A stretch of 37,836 bases of DNA from assembly GCA_016213725.1 (NCBI GenBank), contig JACQZS010000243.1, positions 1 to 37,836 on the forward strand, written 5' to 3'. The DNA comes from Acidobacteriota bacterium. Its GTDB lineage: Bacteria; Acidobacteriota; Terriglobia; Bryobacterales; Bryobacteraceae. A program made the position numbers and the translations under genes. The notes below the pieces were generated by a model, which worked only from the letters and a program-made list of their open reading frames with translations, was not told where the DNA came from and ran no database searches. Below are positions 18,680 through 26,193 of the stretch, piece after piece; within the stretch, counting starts at the first letter, position 1, and each line of letters starts with the position of its first letter.

Positions 18680-18709
18680 ACCGGAGACGGCTCCATCCGG
18701 CTCCGGTTG
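18680..18709 (-). other. Stem-loop in the leader of the tail-fibre-like operon
   Basis: An 8-bp stem (AACCGGAG / CTCCGGTT) encloses a second short CGG/CCG stem with a 6-nt loop. It lies about 80 nt upstream of the 18603 start codon within the 212-bp gap before the operon. It could be the terminator of the region-3 operon reading in from 18816 or a leader hairpin; no U-run is present. The rest of the gap shows no gene, and a weak -10-like AT-rich patch lies at 18740-18765. Confidence 0.35.
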
Positions 18710-18815
18710 GACCTCCGCAATTCAGTGCATCAAAGAGGGTTATGCCCTATTCAGATTTATTTCTAAGAGCCGTGACCGGCTATCGTCCACCGCCCGGAAG
18801 CGCGATCCCCCAGAC

Positions 18816-19604
18816 CTAATCCAGCCCGAAGCCCTCCGGCATCTCGAACGCCGGCGGCTGCTTGCCGTCCACGTCCGTGAAGCCGTACTCCTTCGCCAGT
18901 TGCCCGGCCGTCAGCACCTGTCCGCTCCAGCGCAGCACTTCCGGGTCCCGCGCCAGGTGCGCCACCGCTCTCCCGATATACTCCGGAGACTCGGTCGCCG
19001 ACAGGTCGAACGGGTGCCGCGCATGCGCCGCCATCACCGCCTCCGTGCGCACAAAGCCCGGCGCCAGCGCCACCGCCGCCACCTTGTGCGGCTTCAACTC
19101 CAGCGAAAGCGCGTAGGCCAGCCGCGCGCACGCCTGCTTCGACAGGTCGTAGTACAGGTGCCGCAGGTACTTCCCGCCCAGCCATGCGATCGTGTTGACG
19201 ATCAATCCGCGCTTGCCTTTGATCATCTTCGGAATCGCCAGCCGCGAAGCCGCGATGTGCGCCCGCAGTCCGCGCGTGAACATCCCATCCCAATCGTCCA
19301 GCGGCAGCTTCCAGAACGGATCCATGCCCAGTCCGTTGGGATGGTTTTCATAGCCGCCCCACACGTTGTTCACCAGCACGTCCAGCCGCTCGACCCGCGC
19401 GAACGCCGCCTCCACCTGCGCATCGTCGGTGTGGTCGCAGACGCACGGCACCGCCTCCCCGCCGCGTCTCCTGATCTCTTCCGCCGCCGACTCCAGCGCC
19501 TCTCCCGAGCGCCCCGTGAGAAACACCTTCGCGCCCGCTTCGCCCAATGCCAGCGCGATGCCCCTGCCCACGCCCCGCGACGCCCCGGTGACCATCGCGA
19601 TCAT
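18816..19604 (-). CDS. Short-chain dehydrogenase/reductase
   Basis: A 262-residue classical SDR, probably cytosolic. It has the NAD(P) motif TGASRGVGRG (residues 6-15), a D-x-L-V-N-N segment with NNVWGG in place of NNAG, and YDLSK (Tyr152, Lys156) as the catalytic pair. The residue usually occupied by the catalytic Ser falls in NTIAW and is not Ser, an oddity that could mean altered or lost catalysis. The insert around ENHPNGLGMDPFWKLPLDDW recalls the DHRS1 subgroup. It overlaps the stop of the enolase-superfamily gene by 4 bp, suggesting they act in one sugar or hydroxy-acid pathway. Substrate unknown. Confidence 0.88.
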   Translation of the reverse strand: MIAMVTGASRGVGRGIALALGEAGAKVFLTGRSGEALESAAEEIRRRGGEAVPCVCDHTDDAQVEAAFARVERLDVLVNNVWGGYENHPNGLGMDPFWKLPLDDWDGMFTRGLRAHIAASRLAIPKMIKGKRGLIVNTIAWLGGKYLRHLYYDLSKQACARLAYALSLELKPHKVAAVALAPGFVRTEAVMAAHARHPFDLSATESPEYIGRAVAHLARDPEVLRWSGQVLTAGQLAKEYGFTDVDGKQPPAFEMPEGFGLD

Positions 19605-20851
19605 GCCGGAAATGCCTCCCGCTTCTCCACCTCCGCCTCGTCGATCTCGATGCCGAAGCCCGGCCCCTCCGGCAGCTCAAACCGCCCGTTCACCGGCGCC
19701 AGCGGCCGCTTCTCGAAGTAGTAATAGCTGCGCATCTTCGCGATGAGGTACTCCACCAGCGGGCACGTTGCCGGCGACTGCGCCGCCACCACGTGCAGCG
19801 CCGCGTGCAGCGAGTGGCCGTGCGGAATCACCTGCGCATCGTAAGTGGAAGCGATGTTGCAGATCTTCACCAGCTCGCTCACGCCGCCGCACCATTCGGG
19901 ATCGGCCTGCACCACCGTGATCGCCTGCGCCTCCAGAAACCGCTTCGCCTCCCAGCGCCCGTAGAAGTGCTCGCCCGTCGCCACCGGAATCGAAGTGGCG
20001 CGCCGCAGCGCTGCAAACGCCTCCAGCCTGTCCGGCGGAAACGCCTCTTCAATCCAGCGCGGATTGAACTTCTCCGCCTGCTTCGCCCACGCCACGGCGA
20101 AGTCGAGCGACCATCCCATGTAGGCGTCGAACATCTGGTGCACATCGTCGCCCACCGCGTCGCGCAGTACCTTCACCAGGTCCACTGACTTGCGGATGCC
20201 TTCCGGCCCGTCGCCCGGCCCCCAGGCCATGAACCACTTCTGATGGCGGAAGCCCTGCTGCTTCAACTCCGCCGCCTTCTGCGCCGCCGCCGGCAACTCC
20301 ACCGAAAAGCCCAGGCACGATCCGTAGGCCTCCACCGCATCGCGCGTCGGCCCGCCCAGCAGGCGGTAGACCGGCGCGTTGTACACCCGCCCCCGCAGGT
20401 CCCACAGGCAGTTGTCGATGGCCGAGATCGCCATCATCGGATGCGAGGCGCGGAAGTGGCGGTTCGCCCGGTAGAGCTGGTCCCACACCGTTTCGATCGC
20501 CAGCGCGTCTTTCCCCATCAGCAGCGGTTTCATCTGGGCCGCGATCACTGCCGCCGCTTCGCTATCCACCGGTCCGTAGATGCCCTCCGAGCCCTGGTCC
20601 GTTCGGACGGTCAGGTAGATGGCGCTCACCGGGACTTCCCTGGCCGTCTGCGGATTAGCGCGGTAAGGCTTGGGCCGCTGCGCATCGTATATGTGCGCCG
20701 GCTGCACCTGGAACTGGTTGTCTACGCCCGGCGTGGCCATCCGCCGGCCGCGCAGCCGCACCAGCTCCACGGCCGTCACGCGGTGCGGTTTGGGCGGCGC
20801 GGCGTAGGCCGAAAAGGCCGGCAGCGCGGTCAGGAACGATCTTCTTTGCAT
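19601..20851 (-). CDS. Enolase-superfamily (mandelate racemase / L-rhamnonate dehydratase-like) enzyme, Tat signal
   Basis: A 416-residue protein starting with MQRRSFLTALPAFSAYA, a twin-arginine signal, so it is predicted to be periplasmic or surface-located. The TIM barrel shows superfamily ligands: Lys205 in HQKWFMAWGPGDG, Asp242 in FDAYMG, Glu268 in WIEEAFPPD, Glu294 in ATGEHFYG, and His344 in IPHGHSLHA. KWF with GPGDG and the later DPEWCGG recall L-rhamnonate dehydratases, so acid-sugar dehydration is likely. The start overlaps the 3' end of prmA by 22 bp in another frame, and the stop overlaps the SDR start. Export of a sugar-acid dehydratase is unusual but recurs in acidobacteria-like genomes (inference). 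Confidence 0.87.
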   Translation of the reverse strand: MQRRSFLTALPAFSAYAAPPKPHRVTAVELVRLRGRRMATPGVDNQFQVQPAHIYDAQRPKPYRANPQTAREVPVSAIYLTVRTDQGSEGIYGPVDSEAAAVIAAQMKPLLMGKDALAIETVWDQLYRANRHFRASHPMMAISAIDNCLWDLRGRVYNAPVYRLLGGPTRDAVEAYGSCLGFSVELPAAAQKAAELKQQGFRHQKWFMAWGPGDGPEGIRKSVDLVKVLRDAVGDDVHQMFDAYMGWSLDFAVAWAKQAEKFNPRWIEEAFPPDRLEAFAALRRATSIPVATGEHFYGRWEAKRFLEAQAITVVQADPEWCGGVSELVKICNIASTYDAQVIPHGHSLHAALHVVAAQSPATCPLVEYLIAKMRSYYYFEKRPLAPVNGRFELPEGPGFGIEIDEAEVEKREAFPA

Positions 20852-21639
20852 AGGACGAGGCACACCCATTCGTGGTCGGTGAACGTGGCGCTGAGCTTGA
20901 AGCCAGCCTCTTTGAGCGCGGCCTTTACACGCGCCGCGGCGCGGTCCGGGAAGCCTGAGACGACCAGCGTGCGCCGGCACACGCGCGCATATTCGTGGGC
21001 GATGGCCTCGTGCGTCACGGCGTTGATGTTCGCCACCAGCGTGTCCACCGACGCGCCGCGCATGGCCCGTGTGGAGCCCGTGAAGACCAGCGGCGCAACG
21101 CCGTCGCTGATGAGATTGGACTTGGCGATCTGCACCGAATGGAACTCGATATCGCAGCCCACGGCGCAGCCGGCCCCCAGCAGCACCGCGGCCGAAGTCA
21201 GAATGCCCGATCCGGTTCCCACGTCCAGCACCGTGTCGCCCGGCCGCAGGTGCGCTTCCAGCGCCGCCAGGCAAAGCTGCGTGGCCGGATGCGCGCCGGA
21301 GCCTAGCGCCTGGCCGGGATGAATGGTCAGCCGCAGCCGCCCGCGCGGCGTCGGATTCTCGTCCCATTCCGGCGCCAGGTGCAGCCGCGCGCCCACGTCG
21401 AAAGGCTGCCAGGCCTGCCGGCAGGCGGCCTCCCAATCGATCTCCGGTTCGGCTTCGATGCGCGGCTGGTATTCCGAGAAGCGCTCCGTCAGCCCGTTGG
21501 GGTCTTCAAACCAGGCCCGCAACAGGCAGCGCTCGCCGGGCAGTGCGTCTTCCTGCACACCGGTGGCGCCCTCTTCCCACAACTCGGCAGAAAGGTATTC
21601 CGCTTCCTGCTCGGCGCATTCGACGTATAGGGAGAACAT
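20830..21639 (-). CDS. prmA: Ribosomal protein L11 methyltransferase
   Basis: A 269-residue cytosolic methyltransferase that trimethylates ribosomal protein L11 using S-adenosylmethionine. The N-terminal L11-binding domain is MFSLYVECAEQEAEYLSAEL through WEAACRQAWQPFDVGARL. The Rossmann methyltransferase domain has GQALGSGAHPATQLCLAAL and motif I, VLDVGTGSGILTSAAVLLGA. I chose the ATG at 21639; a TTG at 21675 would add 12 residues not seen in PrmA. Motif IV differs slightly (TLVANINA rather than VVANI). It precedes, and overlaps by 22 bp, the unrelated Tat-exported dehydratase gene, so the pairing is probably only transcriptional. Confidence 0.88.
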   Translation of the reverse strand: MFSLYVECAEQEAEYLSAELWEEGATGVQEDALPGERCLLRAWFEDPNGLTERFSEYQPRIEAEPEIDWEAACRQAWQPFDVGARLHLAPEWDENPTPRGRLRLTIHPGQALGSGAHPATQLCLAALEAHLRPGDTVLDVGTGSGILTSAAVLLGAGCAVGCDIEFHSVQIAKSNLISDGVAPLVFTGSTRAMRGASVDTLVANINAVTHEAIAHEYARVCRRTLVVSGFPDRAAARVKAALKEAGFKLSATFTDHEWVCLVLCKEDRS

Positions 21640-21708
21640 TGTGCGTCGTGATGGGTGCGAGTCCCTGTTTATCAAACGCCGCCCTGCGGCGCAAGTTGAA
21701 GCCGGCTC

Positions 21709-22203
21709 TCAGGCGGAGGCTTTGCTGGCCTTATAGGCGTCGCGCGCGGCACGAATCTGCCGGGCGTGGCCTTCGGCGTGGTCGGCGTAGATGCGCAGCA
21801 GGTCTTTGAGTGTCAGCGGCCCGCGCTCATTGTGCGTGCCGATCCGCGGCCAGGCGGTTTCGGGCTGGTCTTTGAGCAGCTCGAAGTTCTCCCCGCGGAT
21901 GCGCCGGAATGTCTCCAGCGCCTGCGAAAATTTGCGTTTGCGGTAGTCCAGCTTTTCGGCCCAGGCGTCCTGGTCGTAGCCGATAATGGTCGGGTTCTCC
22001 TCGGCGATCACGCGCGACAGCCGGTCCCGCCCGACAATCTCGGAATCGGCCAGGTGGCAGACGATCTGCCGGACGCTCCACTTGCCCGGGGCGGGGCAGT
22101 AGTCCAGCTCGGCGCCGGCCGCCCCCGTTGTGACGACGGCGATCAGCTCCGCGCCGCGGCGGAAGCGTTCCAGCAAATCTTGAATCTCGTTCTGATCAGG
22201 CAT
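21709..22203 (-). CDS. DinB-fold protein
   Basis: A 164-residue four-helix DinB_2/YfiT-like protein. The metal-binding histidines appear in GKWSVRQIVCHLADSE and in YADHAEGHARQIRA near the C-terminus. The family includes damage-inducible DinB proteins and thiol S-transferases; the exact reaction cannot be assigned. It starts 20 nt after the stop of lexA, so lexA and this gene are probably one transcript, which would place it under SOS control if the operator at 22840 works. Confidence 0.88.
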   Translation of the reverse strand: MPDQNEIQDLLERFRRGAELIAVVTTGAAGAELDYCPAPGKWSVRQIVCHLADSEIVGRDRLSRVIAEENPTIIGYDQDAWAEKLDYRKRKFSQALETFRRIRGENFELLKDQPETAWPRIGTHNERGPLTLKDLLRIYADHAEGHARQIRAARDAYKASKASA

Positions 22204-22223
22204 GGGCGAGCTTTCAGTTTAGC

Positions 22224-22838
22224 CTAGTCCAGCCGGCGCACGACGGTGCGCACCACGCCCTGAATCACCAGGTCCGCCCGCGGGTGCAGCTCCGGATAGG
22301 CCGGGTTTTCCGCCTTCAGAAACCAGTTGTTGCGCAGCTTCACCAGGCGCTTCAGCGTGCATTCGCCGTCGATCAGCGCGGCCACAATCTGGCCCACGCG
22401 CGGCGAGGGATTCGGCTCAATCACCACCGAGTCTCCGTTCAAAATGCCGGCGTCGCGCATCGAGTCGCCCCGCACCTTCAGCACGAAGCAGCCCTGCCTG
22501 GGCCGGAAGCCCAGCACCGTCTCGTCGAACACCGGCGTCGATTCGGCCTCGCCGGCCTGCACGTCCTGCGGAAGGCCGGCCGGAATCTATCCGTACATCG
22601 GCAGCGCGTGCAGCGCGGCCGGCGGCGTGGCCTGGGCCACGTCGATCTGGCGCGAGCCCCGCTCGGCCCGCCGGATCATCCCCTTGGCCTCCAAGGCGTG
22701 CAGATGTCCCGCCACGCCATTCGGGCTGCGGATGCCGAAGTGGCGCTGGATCTCCGGAATCGACGGCGAGCAGCCGTTCGAGCGCCGGAAATCCAAAATG
22801 AAGTCGTAGATCTGCTGCTGGCGATCCGTGAGCATCAT
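22224..22838 (-). pseudogene. lexA: lexA repressor interrupted by an in-frame amber codon
   Basis: Read as one frame, this is a complete 204-codon LexA except for a TAG at 22587-22589. The 83-residue N-terminal part (MMLTDRQQQIYDFI...) holds the winged helix with SIPEIQRHFGIRSPNGVAGH. After the TAG come IPAGLPQDVQAGE, including the Ala-Gly self-cleavage bond, then catalytic Ser in RGDSMRDAGILNGD and Lys in ECTLKRL. The stop therefore falls three codons before the cleavage bond, in the linker. A GTG at 22562 could restart the C-terminal domain alone. No frameshift is seen. Possibilities are a sequencing error, a real loss of repressor function with derepressed SOS, or suppression. If real, the product mimics already-cleaved LexA. 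Confidence 0.85.
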
Positions 22839-22839
22839 A

Positions 22840-22855
22840 GTGTAATTATTTACAG
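22840..22855 (-). promoter_or_regulatory. Candidate LexA operator (SOS-box-like palindrome)
   Basis: On the minus strand this reads CTGTAAATAATTACAC, one base short of the CTGT-N8-ACAG SOS-box pattern and with an AT-rich core. The inner TGTAA-N4-TTACA is a perfect inverted repeat. It ends immediately upstream of the lexA start, where bound LexA would block its own transcription. The divergent oxidoreductase starts 86 bp away on the other side. Confidence 0.6.
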
Positions 22856-22940
22856 TTTCCCTCGCCGTGTCAAGGGGACAGCTTGTCTTAGCCGTCTTGC
22901 CGCTAGTATGATGCCAACGGGTGGGAGAGAGAGGTTCACC

Positions 22941-24479
22941 ATGGCAGTCTCAAGACGGCATTTCTTTTACGGATCACTTCTGGCCGGGGCAGTGCCCGCG
23001 GCCGGCTACGGCAGCGCGCCGAGCCTGAAGGCGGCAGGCTATAAGTCGCCGAACGAGAAACTGAATTTCGCGGCCATCGGGTCGGGCGGGCAGGGCGCTG
23101 CGAACCTGGGCGCCGCGTCTCCCACGGAAAAGGTCGTCGCGCTGTGCGACGTGGACGACCGCCGCGCCGATCCCAGCTTCAAGCGCTACGAGAAGGCCAC
23201 GCGCTACAAAGATTTCCGGCAGATGCTGGATAAGGAAAAGAACAACATCGACGCCGTCATCGTGGCCACGCCCGACCACATGCACGGCATCGCCACCATG
23301 TGGGCCATGGAGCGCGGCAAGCACGTCTACACGCAGAAGCCGCTGGTCCGCACCGTGTGGGAAGCCCGCCAGTTGCGCGCCGGCGCGAAGAAGTATGGCG
23401 TTGCCACGCAGATGGGCAACCAGGGCTACTCCAACGAAGGCACCCGCCAGTGCGCCGAGATGATCTGGAACGGCGAGATCGGCAACGTCACCGAAGTCCA
23501 CGCCTGGAGCGACCGCCCGCTCTGGCCCCAGGGCCTGACGGCCATCCCCAAGGAAGATCCCATCCCCTCCACGCTCGACTGGGACCTCTGGCTCGGCGTC
23601 GCCAACAAGCGCCCCTTCACCGCCGGCGGCTCCACCACGCCCGACCGCTGGGGCGGCTTCTTCTACCAGCCTTTCAACTGGCGCGGCTTCTTCGACTTCG
23701 GCTGCGGCGCGCTGGGCGACATGGCCTGCCACATCCTGGGCGCCCCCAACATGGCGCTGCATCTTTCCAAGCGCAAGATCGTCGGCGTCGAGTGCATCAA
23801 GAAAGAGGGCCCCAGCGCCTTCATGTTCCCCAAGGGCTCGGTGACGCGCTACGACTTCGCGCCTTACGAAAACATGCCCGCGCTGAAGGTCTTCTGGTAT
23901 GACGGCCTGAAGGAAAACCCCAAGATCGAAGGCGTGCCCGCCGGCGAATGGATCGGCGATCCTCCGTTCCTCGCCACCGGCGGTCAGGGCGGCGGCCGCG
24001 GCCAGGGCCGCGCGCAGGCAGCCGGAGGCGGCTTCCGTTCGCCCGGCCGCGTCTTCAACTGGGAGGAGTTCCAGACTCTGCGCGCCCCCGACGCCAAGCT
24101 GCGCTTCCCCACGCCCGACGGCAGCGTCTTCGTCGGCGACAAGGGCCTGCTCACCACCGGCACCTACGGCGAAGTCACCCGCCTGCTGCCCGTGGACAAG
24201 ATGAAGGACTACCAGATGCCCGCGCCGCTGCTCACGCGCTCGCCCGGCCACATGCGCGACTTCATCCGCGCCTGCAAGGGCGGCGATCCGGCCTGCTCCA
24301 ACTTCGACGTGGCCGCGCCGTTCGTCGAATGGATGCTGCTCGGCGTGATCGCGCTGCGCCACGAAGGCAAGCTCGAGTACGATCCGGCCAAGATGCAGAT
24401 CACCAACAACTCGGAGGCCAACAAGCTGCTGAAGCCCGCTCTGCGCAAGGGCTGGGACTTCCACCCCGTCAAGCTGTAA
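22941..24479 (+). CDS. Gfo/Idh/MocA family oxidoreductase with Tat signal
   Basis: A 512-residue enzyme. The start at 22941 follows a GGGAGAGAGAGG purine tract, and the protein opens with MAVSRRHFFYGSLLAG, a twin-arginine signal typical of exported Gfo/Idh/MocA enzymes. The NAD(P) domain shows FAAIGSGGQGAANLG (about 43-57), VVALCDVD and VATPDHMHG. The catalytic-region equivalent of EKP reads YTQKPLVRTVWEA. The C-terminal part has HAWSDRPLWPQG, DWDLWLG and FDFGCGALGDMACH, the hallmarks of the secreted subgroup with the Bacteroidales-type C-terminal domain. A Gly-rich insert (GGQGGGRGQGRAQAAGG) interrupts it near residue 350. It probably oxidises or rearranges a sugar in the periplasm. Substrate unknown. 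A strong terminator follows. Confidence 0.92.
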   Translation: MAVSRRHFFYGSLLAGAVPAAGYGSAPSLKAAGYKSPNEKLNFAAIGSGGQGAANLGAASPTEKVVALCDVDDRRADPSFKRYEKATRYKDFRQMLDKEKNNIDAVIVATPDHMHGIATMWAMERGKHVYTQKPLVRTVWEARQLRAGAKKYGVATQMGNQGYSNEGTRQCAEMIWNGEIGNVTEVHAWSDRPLWPQGLTAIPKEDPIPSTLDWDLWLGVANKRPFTAGGSTTPDRWGGFFYQPFNWRGFFDFGCGALGDMACHILGAPNMALHLSKRKIVGVECIKKEGPSAFMFPKGSVTRYDFAPYENMPALKVFWYDGLKENPKIEGVPAGEWIGDPPFLATGGQGGGRGQGRAQAAGGGFRSPGRVFNWEEFQTLRAPDAKLRFPTPDGSVFVGDKGLLTTGTYGEVTRLLPVDKMKDYQMPAPLLTRSPGHMRDFIRACKGGDPACSNFDVAAPFVEWMLLGVIALRHEGKLEYDPAKMQITNNSEANKLLKPALRKGWDFHPVKL

Positions 24480-24499
24480 CTCCAAGTCCTTCCGAAACC

Positions 24500-24538
24500 A
24501 ACGCGGCGGAGGCCATCCCGCAGGCCCTCCGCCGCGTT
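24500..24538 (+). terminator. Rho-independent terminator of the oxidoreductase gene
   Basis: A perfect 13-bp stem (AACGCGGCGGAGG / CCTCCGCCGCGTT) with a 13-nt loop begins 20 nt after the stop at 24479. It is followed by the T-rich tract GTTCTTTTC. This is a strong plus-strand intrinsic terminator. Confidence 0.85.
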
Positions 24539-24561
24539 GTTCTTTTCGCGGCGCTGAGCGC

Positions 24562-24584
24562 GGCCAGCGCCCCCCGCGCTGGCC
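24562..24584. repeat. GC-rich palindromic hairpin
   Basis: GGCCAGCGC - CCCCC - GCGCTGGCC forms a perfect 9-bp stem. With the terminator on one side and a GTGTC...GACAC imperfect hairpin at about 24600-24628 on the other, it gives a cluster of three hairpins in 130 bp between convergent genes, like a small REP-type element. It adjoins the end of the DUF2961 gene, whose normal stop is missing. Confidence 0.5.
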
Positions 24585-24587
24585 TCC

Positions 24588-25715
24588 GCGCGGCCCGCGT
24601 GTCTGGAGCGGCGGGAGTGCCGGACACGCCCTAGGCGGCTCGGCCTGATACCAATAAGCCACCGAAGCGATGTCGTCGGCCAGCGGCTGGTAGCGGCGGG
24701 TGGGCCACCAGCCCAGCGCCTGAATGGTCAGCTTCAGCTCCTTGTGGAACGCCACCGGATCCGGAATGTGCCAGCGGTAGAGGCTCCACTTGGGCGGGCC
24801 GTCCTTGCCCTTGTGGTCCAGCGTGCTGCCCAGGTAGGGCGTCGAGTACACCTCGGGGAAACCGTAACTGCCGCCGAAATAATCCTCCGTTCCGGTGCCG
24901 GCCAGGGTAGGGAACTGCGTGTCGCCGTCGATGTAGAACTTCACCTCGCCCTCGCCGAACCAGCCGTCGGAGAGCTGCGTCCAGGCCAGGAAGGTGCCGA
25001 CGTAACGGCCCTCGCCCCGGGCTTCGAGAATCGTGTAGTCGGGCCTGGCGCGGTCGGTGACGGCGCGCCGCCACTGGGCGTGGAAGTAGCCGGCGCTGGC
25101 GGCGACGGGCTCTTCGGAGTAGTCGATCTGCCAGGTGAGGAGGTCCAGGTCCTTGTCGGAATCGTTGGTGAAGGTGGCCCGCGCGGACTTGCGGAACGGC
25201 ATGGGCCAGTAGCAGTTCATAGCCGATTTCGGCAGCACCACGACGGCCGCGGAATTGACGCGCGCAAACTGTTCGTGGCCCACGGCGAAGAAGTCCGTCA
25301 TCGGCACTTCGATGGAAGGCGTGGCTTCGCCATCCCAATAGAAGCGCAGTACGGAGGCGCGCCCATTGCCTTTCCAGTCGCCCAAGGTGGCCATCCAGAT
25401 ATGGCGGATGACGCCGGGTCCCGCCACGTCCATCAGCGTGGCCGTGGTGTGCGCCTTCACCTTGATAAAGGGGCGCACCTTCCAGCCCTGCCCCAGGTCG
25501 ACGGCGGCATTGGAGAAGGCCAGGTCCGGATCTGCGGGGTTCGGCACGGCCATGGCGCCGCGCCCTTTCTGCCCGGTCGGATTCTCGGGTGACACCATGC
25601 GGTTGTTGGCGTTCGGCGTCAGCGTGGCAAGAGAATCGAGGGGGCCTTGAGCCGGAGCGGGCAAGGCCAGCGGGCAAACGGCAAGGGTGAAGACGGCGAA
25701 AGAGCAGCGCGGCAT
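24588..25715 (-). CDS. DUF2961 protein, exported, no stop codon at domain end
   Basis: About 376 residues from the ATG at 25715 to the end of recognisable homology. A Sec signal peptide (MPRCSFAVFTLAVCPLALPAPAQ) is followed by DUF2961 features: VRPFIKVKAHTTATL, GPGVIRHIWMATLG, RFYWDGEATPSIEVP, GEVKFYIDGDTQFPTLAGTG and TEDYFGGSYGFP. Members are thought to be secreted carbohydrate-active jelly-roll proteins. The domain end (DDIASVAYWYQAEP, then PALPPLQTRGPR) is reached near 24588, but no in-frame stop follows until 22974, on the antisense of the oxidoreductase gene. The +1-shifted frame has a TAG at 24631-24633. Either the natural stop was lost next to the hairpin cluster or there is a 3' frameshift. 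It lies 31 nt after the aconitase X small subunit gene, probably in the same operon. Confidence 0.8.
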
Positions 25716-25746
25716 GGCGTGATTATGCCACGCCACGCGGGCCGGG

Positions 25747-26193
25747 TCAGCCGCGGCGGGTGATTTCCACCGTGCCTTCATCCGCGTTCACGCGGATGAA
25801 GTCCCCGGTGCGGATCAAGGCGAAAGGATCCTGATCGAGATCGGCCACCATCGGCACGCCGTGGACGATGCAGCCCAGCGCGGCCAGGCAATCGGCCTCG
25901 ACGTTGACGAACGCCGCGGGCGCGTTGTTCTCCAGCTTGCACAGCCCCAGCACCATCGGGGTTGCCGAGGAGCCTTTGGTGGAGCGGATCACCAGCACTT
26001 TGCCGCGCAGCGCGCAGCCTTCCAGCGGATGGCCCACCGCGATCACAGTCCCTTTCACCGGGTCCACCTCGCCCCAGAACGAGAGCATGGCGTCGGCCAC
26101 CAGGGCCTCGCCTTCAGCGGCGCCGCCGGCTATGCGGCGGCCGCGGATGACGGTTATTTCCGGCATGGTCTTCGTGGCCTCCTGATCACTCAT
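25747..26193 (-). CDS. Aconitase X small (swivel-domain) subunit, DUF126
   Basis: About 148 residues forming the swivel domain of aconitase X. Visible are EITVIRGRRIAGGAAEGEAL, VDPVKGTVIAVGHPLEG and the KVLVIRSTKGSSATPMVL loop carrying the conserved Ser cluster. HGVPMVADLDQDPF follows. I start it at the ATG at 26193, which overlaps the large-subunit stop by 8 bp; an in-frame ATG at 26166 is also possible. Together the subunits form an Fe-S dehydratase. Known members are bacterial cis-3-hydroxy-L-proline dehydratase and archaeal mevalonate 5-phosphate dehydratase; the former type is more likely here. Confidence 0.88.
   Translation of the reverse strand: MSDQEATKTMPEITVIRGRRIAGGAAEGEALVADAMLSFWGEVDPVKGTVIAVGHPLEGCALRGKVLVIRSTKGSSATPMVLGLCKLENNAPAAFVNVEADCLAALGCIVHGVPMVADLDQDPFALIRTGDFIRVNADEGTVEITRRG

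Noticed and set aside
22224..22562. Stand-alone peptidase S24-like gene
   Set aside because: It is the C-terminal half of lexA in the same frame as the upstream DNA-binding half, separated only by the TAG at 22587-22589.
22974..25781. 935-codon minus-strand ORF as a single protein
   Set aside because: Only the first part (from 25715) is DUF2961; the rest is antisense to the Gfo/Idh/MocA oxidoreductase and has no protein-like features. Reported instead as a missing stop.
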